A stretch of 64,000 nt of DNA from Alteromonas sp. BMJM2 (GTDB lineage: Bacteria > Pseudomonadota > Gammaproteobacteria > Enterobacterales > Alteromonadaceae): positions 62,001-126,000 of the forward strand of contig NZ_JAPVOT010000006.1 in assembly GCF_027257845.1 (NCBI RefSeq), written 5' to 3'. Below, in pieces: positions 56,395 to 64,000 of this stretch. The stretch's first letter is position 1. Every line of letters starts with the position of its first letter. Both the position numbers and the translations under genes were made by a program. Under the pieces are notes generated by a model. It searched no databases, had not been told where the DNA came from, and saw nothing but the letters and a program-made list of their open reading frames with translations.

Positions 56395-56719
56395 CTTATG
56401 TGTTTACTGGTCTTACTACTGCGAATTGACCAACATTAATGCAGGTCAAAGGTGGTATATCGTATTTGGATGAAGTAGCGTTATGCTGATACAAAGCTAA
56501 CCGCAGTAAATGATGCACAACTATACCGCTGTATGGCAATAGGGGGCAACTTAGGTTTTCATATTTAACGAAGACAAAAACGTTAAGTGAATCTGACAGT
56601 GCATTATGTGGAACTGTATTTTAAAGAGTAGGTTTTCGACTCATTGTTTAAAACCTAATAGCCTAATTACAGCCAGAATCTTAGGAAAGTAAAATACCAA
56701 TGTGTGATAAAACAAATTG
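56395..56719. other. folB-plsY divergent intergenic region
   Basis: About 325 bases with both promoters, not clearly placed. The only structure seen is an inverted repeat, TTGACC (56426-56431) and GGTCAA (56444-56449), 12 bases apart, which could be an operator near the folB promoter. Confidence 0.45.
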
Positions 56720-57322
56720 ATGATCTCTTTAACAGTATTAATGGTTGCCGTCGCGTATCTCTTTGGCTCCTTGTCGAGCGCGGTGCTCATCAGCCGAGTA
56801 TTTCTTCTTCCCGACCCCAGAACCGCCGGCTCCAAAAACCCAGGAGCGACTAATGTGTACCGCCTTGGTGGACGTATGCCTGCCCTGCTAGTCTTAGTCA
56901 TGGACATCTTAAAGGGAACGATACCTGTTTATGGCAGTTACTTTTTAGGGATCGAACCTGTTTTACTAGGCCTGATTGCAATAGCGGCATGTCTTGGTCA
57001 CATATTTCCGTTGTACTTTGGCTTTAAAGGCGGAAAGGCGGTGGCGACAGCATTTGGTGCCATGCTGCCAATCGGTTTAGACTTAGCTGGATTACTTGTT
57101 TTGAGCTGGGTACTTGTCGTATTTATCACAGGCTACTCTTCCTTAGGTGCACTCATTGCCGTCAGTCTAGCTCCCCTTTTTACCTGGCTTGTAAAGCCCC
57201 TCTATACAATTCCGGTGGCAATGTTATCCATACTCATTATTATCAGGCACAAAGACAATATTTTGCGGCTTCTCAGCGGCTCTGAAAGTAAAGTGTGGGA
57301 TAAGGGGTCTATCAAGGAATGA
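56720..57322 (+). CDS. plsY: Glycerol-3-phosphate acyltransferase PlsY
   Basis: Transfers an acyl group from acyl-phosphate to glycerol-3-phosphate, the first step of phospholipid synthesis, in the inner membrane. 200 residues with five transmembrane helices and the three family motifs: [11 protein letters not shown], the [14 protein letters not shown] phosphate-binding loop, and [21 protein letters not shown]. The start is the ATG at 56720 after a TTG. Single gene. Confidence 0.94.
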   Translation: MISLTVLMVAVAYLFGSLSSAVLISRVFLLPDPRTAGSKNPGATNVYRLGGRMPALLVLVMDILKGTIPVYGSYFLGIEPVLLGLIAIAACLGHIFPLYFGFKGGKAVATAFGAMLPIGLDLAGLLVLSWVLVVFITGYSSLGALIAVSLAPLFTWLVKPLYTIPVAMLSILIIIRHKDNILRLLSGSESKVWDKGSIKE

Positions 57323-57339
57323 CTCCCCCTGCGTAAGTG

Positions 57340-58587
57340 TTAATTGGCTAACCCTTGGTTAAGAATATCAAGCTTGCCATCTATTGGTGTGAAGGGCGCT
57401 ATTCCCATGACCTTGGCAAGAGCAGGATAAACCTCTAAGTTACTAAATACAGGAAGTGCAACGCCCTTTTTAAACGCAGGGCCAGCGGCAACGAATGTGG
57501 CCCCCATATCAGTCAGTGTATTGAGGTAACCATGGCCGCCTTTACTGATATGACCGGCTGCATCATCAATAAACCGTGCAGGAGGTGCTACCTCTAAGAG
57601 TATGTCGCCCGTTCTATTTCCCTTTTCAAAGTGTCGCATTTTTCGCTGAGCATCGCTAACCACAACGTAGCGTTGATTTGCAATAGAGAATAACCTACTC
57701 GCTTCTTTCGCTATCGCTTCGTCACTTGTTTCTTTTTGTGCGTAAATGTGAACTTGCGCCCCCTCATTTTCTACCGCAAACGACTCAGGAATAGACAATG
57801 TTGACACATCGATAGCCTTGTTGCTGTCAACGGATGTCATACCGTGGTCCGACACAATCACTACATTAACGTCGATATCTAATGCTTGAACTCGGTCGTA
57901 CAACTCCCCTACCAAAGCATCTACCTTTTGAACTGCTTCTTTGGTTAAGGGCGAATAAGGACCCTCGTCATGACCGACAGTATCGGTTAGCGAAAAGTAG
58001 CCGGTGACAAAGCGAGGGCGAGATACTTCTGGCAAACTTAACCATTGGATCATTTGGTCCACTCGCTGTTGGTAGCTTGCATATTTAGAATAGGGGAAGC
58101 TATAGGTGGGAAGTGCGCCACCAATTCTCGCATCCGATTCTGGCCAGAAAAAAGTCGCGGCTTTTAGCCCGTGTAACTCGACTAAATTCCATAGCGGCGT
58201 TGCCGCTATCCAAGTACTATCGGTTTTTCCTTTGCCCATACTGTAATGAGCATAGCCGTCTTTTGTTTGTCTTGTTTTATCAAAAAAACGATTATTCACA
58301 ATGCCATGATTCTTAGGCAGTAGCCCTGTTATCAATGACAGATGGTTAGGAAATGTATTTGCGGGGTATACCGGTGTCATACTCGATGCACGCACGCCTT
58401 CTTTCGCTATGCGAGAAATGTTGGTAGCGCCATGTAACTCGATATAATCGTGTCTAAAACCATCCAGTGAAATTAAAACAACGTATTGATTACGCTGTGT
58501 ACTGGCGTCTTTTGCATGTGCATTTGCCTTACACAATGGAATCAATAATAGCCATGCAGATAACATCGCTGTAATGAGTTTGGCCAC
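57340..58587 (-). CDS. Ectonucleotide pyrophosphatase/phosphodiesterase family protein
   Basis: A secreted 415-residue alkaline-phosphatase-superfamily enzyme (signal peptide to CKANA). The nucleophile is Thr78 in PANTFPNH, with metal ligands in SLDGFRHDY (D42), TDTVGHDEGPYS, VIVSDHGMTSVD and SKGGHGY. This is the NPP pattern (Thr nucleophile), so nucleotide or phosphodiester hydrolysis is predicted rather than monoesterase activity. No Pho box was seen upstream. It lies between plsY and tsaD, a position empty in many relatives. Confidence 0.9.
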   Translation of the reverse strand: MAKLITAMLSAWLLLIPLCKANAHAKDASTQRNQYVVLISLDGFRHDYIELHGATNISRIAKEGVRASSMTPVYPANTFPNHLSLITGLLPKNHGIVNNRFFDKTRQTKDGYAHYSMGKGKTDSTWIAATPLWNLVELHGLKAATFFWPESDARIGGALPTYSFPYSKYASYQQRVDQMIQWLSLPEVSRPRFVTGYFSLTDTVGHDEGPYSPLTKEAVQKVDALVGELYDRVQALDIDVNVVIVSDHGMTSVDSNKAIDVSTLSIPESFAVENEGAQVHIYAQKETSDEAIAKEASRLFSIANQRYVVVSDAQRKMRHFEKGNRTGDILLEVAPPARFIDDAAGHISKGGHGYLNTLTDMGATFVAAGPAFKKGVALPVFSNLEVYPALAKVMGIAPFTPIDGKLDILNQGLAN

Positions 58588-58667
58588 GTTTTTATCTCTT
58601 TATTCGTTGTCGTCAGCATATTCGGCGCGAGTAGAGTTTTGATAAGTGGGTTACGCGCCACTTAAAT

Positions 58668-59681
58668 TTAAACTGCAGTGAGTGTGTCTAGCGGCCAGCG
58701 AGGTTTTGCCTGCGAACTAAGTTCGAGCACTTCGTTGGCTTTCAACCTTTGCATACCGGCGTAGGCAATCATCGCTCCATTATCGGTACAGTATGCAAGG
58801 CTAGGGTAAAATACCTCGCCATGCAGTTCATTCATCAACACTGTCATTTTTTGCCTCAGCATTTGATTGGCGCTCACGCCGCCTGCAATGACCAGTCTTT
58901 TCATACCCGTTTGTTTCAGCGCCCGCTTGCATTTAATCATCAGCGTATCCACCACGGCCTCTTGAAAGGCAAATGCAATGTTGGCTTTCACTTGGTCGCT
59001 ACCGTCGGATGCTCGAATAGTATTTGCAGCAAAAGTTTTAAGGCCACTAAAACTAAAATCCAGCCCCGGCTTGTCAGTCATAGGTCGTGGAAACTTATAA
59101 TGACCTGGCTCACCTTTTTCTGCTAGTTTGGCAAGTAATGGTCCGCCTGGATAATCTAAACCAAGTAATTTAGCGGTTTTATCAAACGCCTCACCCGCGG
59201 CGTCATCTACCGACTCTCCAAGCACTTCGTATTGACCAATGCCCTTCACGTTCACCAACATTGAGTGGCCGCCAGAAACCAGTAACGCTACAAAAGGAAA
59301 TGAGGGCGCATTGTCTTCTAACATCGGCGCTAAGAGGTGACCTTCCATATGATGCACACCAACGGCCGGTACGTTCCACGCATAGGCTAGCGAGCGTCCA
59401 ACTGAAGATCCGACGAGCAAAGCGCCAATTAAGCCTGGCCCTTGCGTGAAGGCAACGCCATCAATGTCCTTTGCGGTTGTATTCGCATCGGTTAGCGCTT
59501 TTTCAATAAGGGGAATAATTTTCCGAACATGATCGCGAGAAGCCAATTCGGGAACCACTCCCCCATAATCGGCGTGTAGCTTAACTTGGCTGTATAACTC
59601 ATGAGATAACAAGCCTTTCTCATCATCATAAACTGCGATGCCGGTTTCGTCGCACGACGTCTCAATTCCTAAAATTCGCAT
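58668..59681 (-). CDS. tsaD: tRNA N6-adenosine threonylcarbamoyltransferase TsaD
   Basis: Transfers the threonylcarbamoyl group to A37 of ANN-reading tRNAs, with TsaB and TsaE. 337 residues with the ASKHA motifs [12 protein letters not shown], the metal-binding histidines in VHHMEGH, and [19 protein letters not shown]. Divergent from rpsU, the usual gammaproteobacterial arrangement. Confidence 0.97.
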   Translation of the reverse strand: MRILGIETSCDETGIAVYDDEKGLLSHELYSQVKLHADYGGVVPELASRDHVRKIIPLIEKALTDANTTAKDIDGVAFTQGPGLIGALLVGSSVGRSLAYAWNVPAVGVHHMEGHLLAPMLEDNAPSFPFVALLVSGGHSMLVNVKGIGQYEVLGESVDDAAGEAFDKTAKLLGLDYPGGPLLAKLAEKGEPGHYKFPRPMTDKPGLDFSFSGLKTFAANTIRASDGSDQVKANIAFAFQEAVVDTLMIKCKRALKQTGMKRLVIAGGVSANQMLRQKMTVLMNELHGEVFYPSLAYCTDNGAMIAYAGMQRLKANEVLELSSQAKPRWPLDTLTAV

Positions 59682-60051
59682 TAAGCGCTCACCTTTTTAC
59701 AACAAAAACCAATAATTTTACTAGCGATCTGCGGCGATCATCTTTATGATCCGCCCGTGATTATCTTTCTAACCTGAAATTCAATCCCCCAGACACGCTC
59801 TAAAAAGGCAGCGTAAATGGGTCTGAATATAGGTAGCTTATGTTTCTTAGGCGCAGAGTTTACCTGTAAACCTGCATTCATGGAATGCTAGCAAAGGAGT
59901 AAATGCACGATATTGGCTATTTTTTAGCAATTCATCCTTTACTTTCTTTGCAGAAATGATTAGAATTTCGCACCATTTTTAACCCGGGTGGCCTTTTTAG
60001 CGCACAATTTTACCCGGATATACACAGTAAAGTTTTGAGGTGAGTGTTTAA
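59682..60051. other. tsaD-rpsU divergent intergenic region
   Basis: A 370-bp spacer with the promoters of two essential genes. Seen are a hairpin (GATCAT around 59736-59741 with ATGATC around 59746-59751, flanked by GCG/CGC) and a sigma-70-like promoter at 59938-59966. No LexA box was recognised. Confidence 0.5.
59938..59966 (+). promoter_or_regulatory. Candidate sigma-70 promoter of rpsU
   Basis: TTTACT (59938-59943), 17 bases, TAGAAT (59961-59966): four and five of six consensus positions. About 85 bases before the rpsU ATG. Confidence 0.38.
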
Positions 60052-60267
60052 ATGCCTATCGTTAAAGTTAGAGAAAACGAGCCGTTTGATGTGGCGCTGC
60101 GTCGTTTTAAGCGTTCTTGTGAAAAAGCAGGTGTTCTATCTGAAGTTCGTCGTCGTGAATTCTTCGAAAAACCTACGTGGGAACGCAAGCGCAAGAAAGC
60201 TGCCGCTAAAAAGCGTCATCTTAAGAAGCTAGCTCGTGAAAACGCACGTCGCGTAAAACTCTACTAA
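60052..60267 (+). CDS. rpsU: 30S ribosomal protein S21
   Basis: A 71-residue basic protein, [19 protein letters not shown] to ARRVKLY, matching S21 over its full length. Needed for initiation with structured mRNAs. It starts the macromolecular-synthesis cluster rpsU-yqeY-dnaG-rpoD. Confidence 0.98.
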   Translation: MPIVKVRENEPFDVALRRFKRSCEKAGVLSEVRRREFFEKPTWERKRKKAAAKKRHLKKLARENARRVKLY

Positions 60268-60293
60268 ACTAGGGTTTAATTACGAGTACGAAG

Positions 60294-60318
60294 GGTGTTG
60301 CTATTGCAGCACCTTTTG
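60294..60318 (+). terminator. First terminator after rpsU
   Basis: GGTGTTGC, loop TATT, GCAGCACC, followed by TTTT. An eight-base stem with one G-U pair, about 28 bases after the stop. The T-tail is short, so it may be leaky, allowing read-through to dnaG as in the E. coli operon. Confidence 0.6.
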
Positions 60319-60330
60319 CGTTTCTGAAAT

Positions 60331-60361
60331 ATCAAAAAGATCCTTATTAGGGTCTTTTTTT
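60331..60361 (+). terminator. Second terminator after rpsU
   Basis: AAAAAGATCC, loop TTATTAG, GGTCTTTTT with a run of seven T. Placed in tandem behind the first. Confidence 0.72.
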
Positions 60362-60570
60362 GTATCCGTTAAAAAGGACACTGTTATTTAACTCGTTTTT
60401 TTATCCTCTTTATGTAAGCCCTGCTAGTCACTTTTTCATTAAAAACATTCATTGGGTCCTTTGGCTTTTAAAGCTTCCATTTATCATTCTATTGATTATC
60501 CTATTACACATAACGATATATCCAACTAATATCCAACAACGACCAACTAACAAAGGATACTGAAACTATC

Positions 60571-61017
60571 ATGGCACTCATTGATGATTTAAAGTCGGCC
60601 CAAAAAGATGCAATGCGCGCAAAAGAAAAACTGCGCTTAAGCACTATTCGAATGGCGCTTGCCGCAATCAAACAAAAAGAAATAGACGAGCAGATCACAT
60701 TAGATGATCCTGCTGTTCTAGCGGTACTAACAAAAATGGTAAAGCAGCGTCAAGACGCCGCATCACAATTCGATGCTGCAAATCGCGACGACCTCGCTAG
60801 CAAAGAGCGCGAAGAAATTACCTATATTGAAAACTTTTTACCTCAGCCACTTACTGATGATGAACTCAATGCCTTAATCGATGACACTATGGCCTCAACC
60901 GGCGCATCTGGTATGCAAGATATGGGAAAAGTCATGGGTGGATTGAAACCTAAGGTACAAGGTCGTACCGATATGGGGGCACTAAGTGCAAAAATTAAAG
61001 CCCGTTTGAACGCCTAA
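60571..61017 (+). CDS. GatB/YqeY domain-containing protein
   Basis: A 148-residue protein of the YqeY family, with ALIDDLKSAQKDAMRAKEKL, the QRQDAASQF repeat region and the MGKVMGGLKPKVQGRTDMG end. It resembles the tail domain of GatB (tRNA-dependent amidotransferase), but its role as a free protein is not settled. Its place between rpsU and dnaG is conserved in many gammaproteobacteria. Confidence 0.93.
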   Translation: MALIDDLKSAQKDAMRAKEKLRLSTIRMALAAIKQKEIDEQITLDDPAVLAVLTKMVKQRQDAASQFDAANRDDLASKEREEITYIENFLPQPLTDDELNALIDDTMASTGASGMQDMGKVMGGLKPKVQGRTDMGALSAKIKARLNA

Positions 61018-61206
61018 AAATGTAAGCGTAATAGTCAATAAAGACGAACGGCAGCATTAAAACGTGTTGACGTTTAATCTCAAATTCATGGGATAAAGAC
61101 TACTACGGTTTAATTACCGCAACTAATATACTTGGGTGCGGTAATACGTTCTCATTTTTAGCTATCCCTGTTAAAGTAACCTCCGTTTTATTTATACGAA
61201 TCCCTC

Positions 61207-62985
61207 ATGGCTGGAAAAATACCTCGCGACTTTATTGATGATCTTCTCTCACGTACCGATGTGGTAGAAGTGGTCGACAGTAGAGTAAAATTAAAAAAAG
61301 CAGGTAAGAACTATCAAGCTTGCTGTCCTTTTCACAACGAAAAGTCGCCCTCCTTTACCGTCAGTCAAGATAAGCAGTTTTATCACTGTTTTGGCTGTGG
61401 TGCCCACGGCAACGCCATTTCTTTTATTATGGAGTTTGACCGCCTTGAGTTTGTTGAAGCCATTGAAGACCTTGCTAAATATCATGGGCTAGAAGTTCCT
61501 CGGGAAAAGGGCAGCCGCCCGGCTATGAGTGAGGAAAAGAAACAGCAGCTGCAAGACGACTACACATTGATGGAACAAGTTACGCGCTTTTTCCAGCACC
61601 AACTTCGCCAAAACGGAAACAGCAAAAAAGCAATCGATTACCTTAAGAATCGAGGTTTAAGCGGCGATATAGTTAAACAGTGGGAAATTGGGTATGCCCC
61701 AGATGGATGGAGCGCACTACTCGACACATTCGGCAAGAGCCCGCAACAGATAAAGCAGCTTATTGATTTAAGGTTGGTCAACAAAAATGATCAGGGTCGT
61801 ACTTATGACTTTTTCCGCGACCGCATTATGTTTCCTATTCGAGACAAACGAGGACGTGTAGTGGGCTTTGGCGGGCGAGTACTAGAAGACGGTGGCCCTA
61901 AATATCTTAACTCGCCAGAAACCCGAATTTTTCACAAAGGCAACGAGCTGTTTGGCTTTTATTCTGCGCGCCAGCAAAATAGGCAATTAGATACTGTAGT
62001 CGTTGTAGAGGGCTACATGGACGTAGTTGCCTTGAGTCAGTTTGATATCAATATTGCAACTGCCGCCCTTGGCACAGCCACGACCTTAGAACATATTCAA
62101 ATGTTGGTTCGGGCAACGTCGCATATTGTATGTTGCTATGATGGCGATCGCGCCGGTCGTGAGGCCGCTTGGAGGGCGCTAGAAAATGCGCTACCAGCTT
62201 TAAAAGACGGTGTTCGCCTGTCCTTCTTGTTTTTACCCGACGGTGAAGATCCGGATACCATGGTGCGGCAAGTCGGTAAAGATACGTTCTTAAACATGCT
62301 AAACGACGCCATGCCGCTATCACGCTTCTTTTTTGAGAATCTACTCAAAAGTCACAATGTAGGCACACCGGAAGGCAAAATAGCTCTTAAGAAAGCGGCA
62401 ATGCCTCTTATTGAGTCAACGTTAGGCGCAGACCAAAAAAATATGCTGCTTGAAGAGCTTGCAAAGCACACCGGCGAATTCGACCGTTTCAAACTGCAGC
62501 AGGATATCTCAAAAGCGAATCAAGGAAGCAAAAAAGCCTACTCACCCAATTTAACCCAGGTGAACAAACCTAAACTATCCCCCCTTCGGATGCTTATTCG
62601 CTTGCTCCTAGACTCACCAAGGCTGGCTGCGGCGTGTGACGATGTGCAAATTGGCATTTTCACCGGCAGTGCGGCAGCGGGCATGGATTTGTTACGTGAT
62701 ATACACGCATTTTGTTTGGCAAACCCGCATGCTAAAACAAGTCAGCTTGTTGAAAACTTCCGCGACCACCCCCACTCTTCTACTATTGCAAAACTATTGT
62801 TGCAAGAGCATTTAGTTAAAGATGAAGACGCTGAACGGGTCTATAATGATAGTTTCACACGTTTACTCGATGCCCATCTCGAGAGCCGTATAGAAACCTT
62901 ATTGTCGCGCTCTCGAGTGCAATCCTTGAGTAGGGCAGAAAAAGAAGAATTAACGTTATTAATGAAAGAACGTCAAAATGGTTAG
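61207..62985 (+). CDS. dnaG: DNA primase DnaG
   Basis: Makes RNA primers at the replication fork. 592 residues: N-terminal zinc-binding domain (CPFHNEKSPSF then CFGCGAHG), catalytic core with the Toprim motif VVVEGYMDVVAL and CYDGDRAG, and a C-terminal DnaB-interaction domain. A 189-bp spacer separates it from yqeY, so it may have its own promoter. Confidence 0.97.
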   Translation: MAGKIPRDFIDDLLSRTDVVEVVDSRVKLKKAGKNYQACCPFHNEKSPSFTVSQDKQFYHCFGCGAHGNAISFIMEFDRLEFVEAIEDLAKYHGLEVPREKGSRPAMSEEKKQQLQDDYTLMEQVTRFFQHQLRQNGNSKKAIDYLKNRGLSGDIVKQWEIGYAPDGWSALLDTFGKSPQQIKQLIDLRLVNKNDQGRTYDFFRDRIMFPIRDKRGRVVGFGGRVLEDGGPKYLNSPETRIFHKGNELFGFYSARQQNRQLDTVVVVEGYMDVVALSQFDINIATAALGTATTLEHIQMLVRATSHIVCCYDGDRAGREAAWRALENALPALKDGVRLSFLFLPDGEDPDTMVRQVGKDTFLNMLNDAMPLSRFFFENLLKSHNVGTPEGKIALKKAAMPLIESTLGADQKNMLLEELAKHTGEFDRFKLQQDISKANQGSKKAYSPNLTQVNKPKLSPLRMLIRLLLDSPRLAAACDDVQIGIFTGSAAAGMDLLRDIHAFCLANPHAKTSQLVENFRDHPHSSTIAKLLLQEHLVKDEDAERVYNDSFTRLLDAHLESRIETLLSRSRVQSLSRAEKEELTLLMKERQNG

Positions 62986-63385
62986 GGCGTTCTGAGCGCT
63001 GTAAAAACTGACAGAAAAAGTTGTTGCGGGGCGGTCAGTCCTAATTGCTAATTATTACTGTTTAAAAAATCAGCCAGCAATCTGGTAAAACCACCCGTTT
63101 TTCTGTTATACTGACTAATTCGCTGTGTTCAATCGCAATTTATCCAAAGCATTTTATGCTTGTCTACCTTGTGAACGAAAAATCAGCAATGTGAGTAAAC
63201 AATAGATAGCCGATAACACGAGCAAAACCAAACTCGGGCGGATGCGCATCGCAAACATAAGCGTCGCATTGGGCACAAACGGCATTGATACGAACATCAG
63301 TACTCCAGCAGATAAGATGGAACATACGTTAACGTATGTTGTCTTGTCTATTGCAAACTAATTGAATGTGAGAAGTGTAGGTTAT
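62986..63385. other. dnaG-rpoD intergenic region
   Basis: A 400-bp spacer, longer than expected inside the cluster. It contains a TATACT -10-like hexamer at 63107-63112 without a good -35, a small hairpin AAGCAT-TTT-ATGCTT near 63148-63164, and a perfect 20-bp palindrome at 63321-63340. It probably holds one or more rpoD promoters. No open frame with family resemblance. Confidence 0.55.
63321..63340. promoter_or_regulatory. Perfect 20-bp palindrome upstream of rpoD
   Basis: AACATACGTTAACGTATGTT is identical to its reverse complement over all 20 bases. It ends 45 bases before the rpoD ATG, a position suited to an operator or a leader hairpin. There is no spacer loop and no T-run, so a terminator is unlikely. 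Confidence 0.6.
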
Positions 63386-64000
63386 ATGGCGCAAAGCAAG
63401 CAGTCTCAGATTAAGCTCCTGATTGCAAAAGGTAAAGAGCAAGGTTACTTAACCTTTGCAGAAGTTAACGACCACCTGCCGCAAGATATTGTCGATTCTG
63501 ATCAAATTGAAGACATTATCCGCATGATTAACGACATGGGAATTCAAGTTTCTGAATCAGCACCTGATGCAGATGAACTTCTCATGCAAGAAGCAAATGC
63601 AGACGAAGACGCAGCAGAAGCTGCAGCGCAAGCACTTGCAACCGTAGAAAGTGAAATTGGCCGAACTACAGATCCTGTCCGCATGTACATGCGTGAGATG
63701 GGGACGGTAGAGCTTTTAACACGTGAAGGCGAAATTGAAATAGCCAAACGTATTGAAGATGGCATAAACCAAGTTCAGTGTTCTGTAGCAGAATACCCAG
63801 AAGCAATTACGTACTTGCTTGATCAATGGGATTTATATGAAGCTGAAGAGATTCGCTTAAGCGATATTATCTCTGGCTTTGTTGATCCTGATGACGACCA
63901 AGACCTTGCTCCAACGGCAACGCACATCGGTTCTGACCTGTCAGAAGAAGAGTTAGAAGATGAAGACGATGATAGTGATGACGAAGAAGAAGAAGAAGAA
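63386..64000 (+). CDS. rpoD: RNA polymerase sigma-70 factor RpoD, N-terminal part (runs off window)
   Basis: 205 codons of the housekeeping sigma factor: region 1.1 (QSQIKLLIAKGKEQGYLTFAE, residues 5-80), region 1.2 (TDPVRMYMREMGTVELLTREGE) and the start of the non-conserved region, ending in an acidic stretch (LEDEDDDSDDEEEEEE) cut by the window edge. Start ATG 63386. Confidence 0.97.
   Translation, partial: MAQSKQSQIKLLIAKGKEQGYLTFAEVNDHLPQDIVDSDQIEDIIRMINDMGIQVSESAPDADELLMQEANADEDAAEAAAQALATVESEIGRTTDPVRMYMREMGTVELLTREGEIEIAKRIEDGINQVQCSVAEYPEAITYLLDQWDLYEAEEIRLSDIISGFVDPDDDQDLAPTATHIGSDLSEEELEDEDDDSDDEEEEEE

Larger units (their letters stand above)
60268..60570. other. rpsU-yqeY intergenic region with two terminators
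   Basis: 303 bases holding two successive hairpins (60294-60318 and 60331-60361) that should end most rpsU transcripts, then about 200 AT-rich bases, probably with a yqeY promoter that I could not place. Confidence 0.6.

Noticed and set aside
59682-60051. LexA box before rpsU
   Set aside because: No CTGT-N8-ACAG word could be found in the intergenic region.
63080-63112. Sigma-70 promoter for rpoD with TATACT
   Set aside because: The -10 is good, but the sequence at the -35 distance (GGTAAA) does not match, so it is mentioned only in the spacer note.
1-64000. CRISPR arrays, prophage, integrative element or tRNA genes
   Set aside because: No regularly spaced repeats, phage or integrase genes, or cloverleaf tRNA sequences were recognised on either strand. 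Apart from the MITE-like element and the deletion scar, the window looks like core chromosome.

Overview
The window is a contiguous piece of chromosome from a marine gammaproteobacterium, most likely Alteromonas or a close relative. This is inferred from gene content and synteny (lptD-surA-pdxA-rsmA-apaG-apaH, rpsU-yqeY-dnaG-rpoD, folB/plsY divergent, a Vibrio/Alteromonas-type TonB2 complex) and a moderately AT-rich composition. I see no rRNA, tRNA, CRISPR array, phage or intact insertion sequence. Both ends cut genes: djlA at the left and rpoD at the right.

Layout. 1-7.6 kb: djlA (partial), then the outer-membrane biogenesis/housekeeping operon lptD-surA-pdxA-rsmA-apaG-apaH with a likely sigma-E promoter. 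7.9-18.7 kb: a chemoreceptor, a SOUL-family protein, aspartokinase, a DUF192 protein, a membrane ClpP-like protein, MltF, a periplasmic-type ATP-dependent DNA ligase, a 281-bp MITE-like element and a DUF4198 protein. 18.8-27.5 kb: a hybrid histidine kinase, a long-form aconitase B, a PQQ-type sugar dehydrogenase, a small membrane protein and an acyl-CoA ligase. 27.8-32.6 kb: a tight three-gene signalling operon (FIST sensor, hybrid kinase, HD-GYP response regulator) resembling NosP/NahK nitric-oxide-to-c-di-GMP pathways.

32.8-47.1 kb, all on the minus strand, is the most interesting region: phoB-phoR-PstS-like protein, a lipoprotein built of two near-identical beta-helix halves, a TonB-dependent receptor, and a complete dedicated energising complex (DUF3450, TtpC-like ExbB, ExbB, ExbD, TonB, TPR protein). 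Pho-box-like sites stand upstream of phoB, the lipoprotein gene and the DUF3450 gene. This suggests one phosphate-starvation-induced outer-membrane uptake module with its own TonB motor.

47.3-56.4 kb: a histidine kinase divergent from phoB, rdgC, a scar where a cupin regulator and a BenE-type transporter have both lost their 5' halves, an HDOD protein, an M49-like metallopeptidase lipoprotein, hinT, uppP, and folK-folB. 56.7-64 kb: plsY, an ENPP-type phosphodiesterase, tsaD and the macromolecular-synthesis cluster rpsU-yqeY-dnaG-rpoD, with a perfect 20-bp palindrome just before rpoD. Start codons were moved downstream of the longest open frame where a ribosome binding site or family length supports it (surA, apaG, ligase, sugar dehydrogenase, acyl-CoA ligase, TtpC-like, lipoprotein, phoR, phoB, rdgC, folB, plsY).
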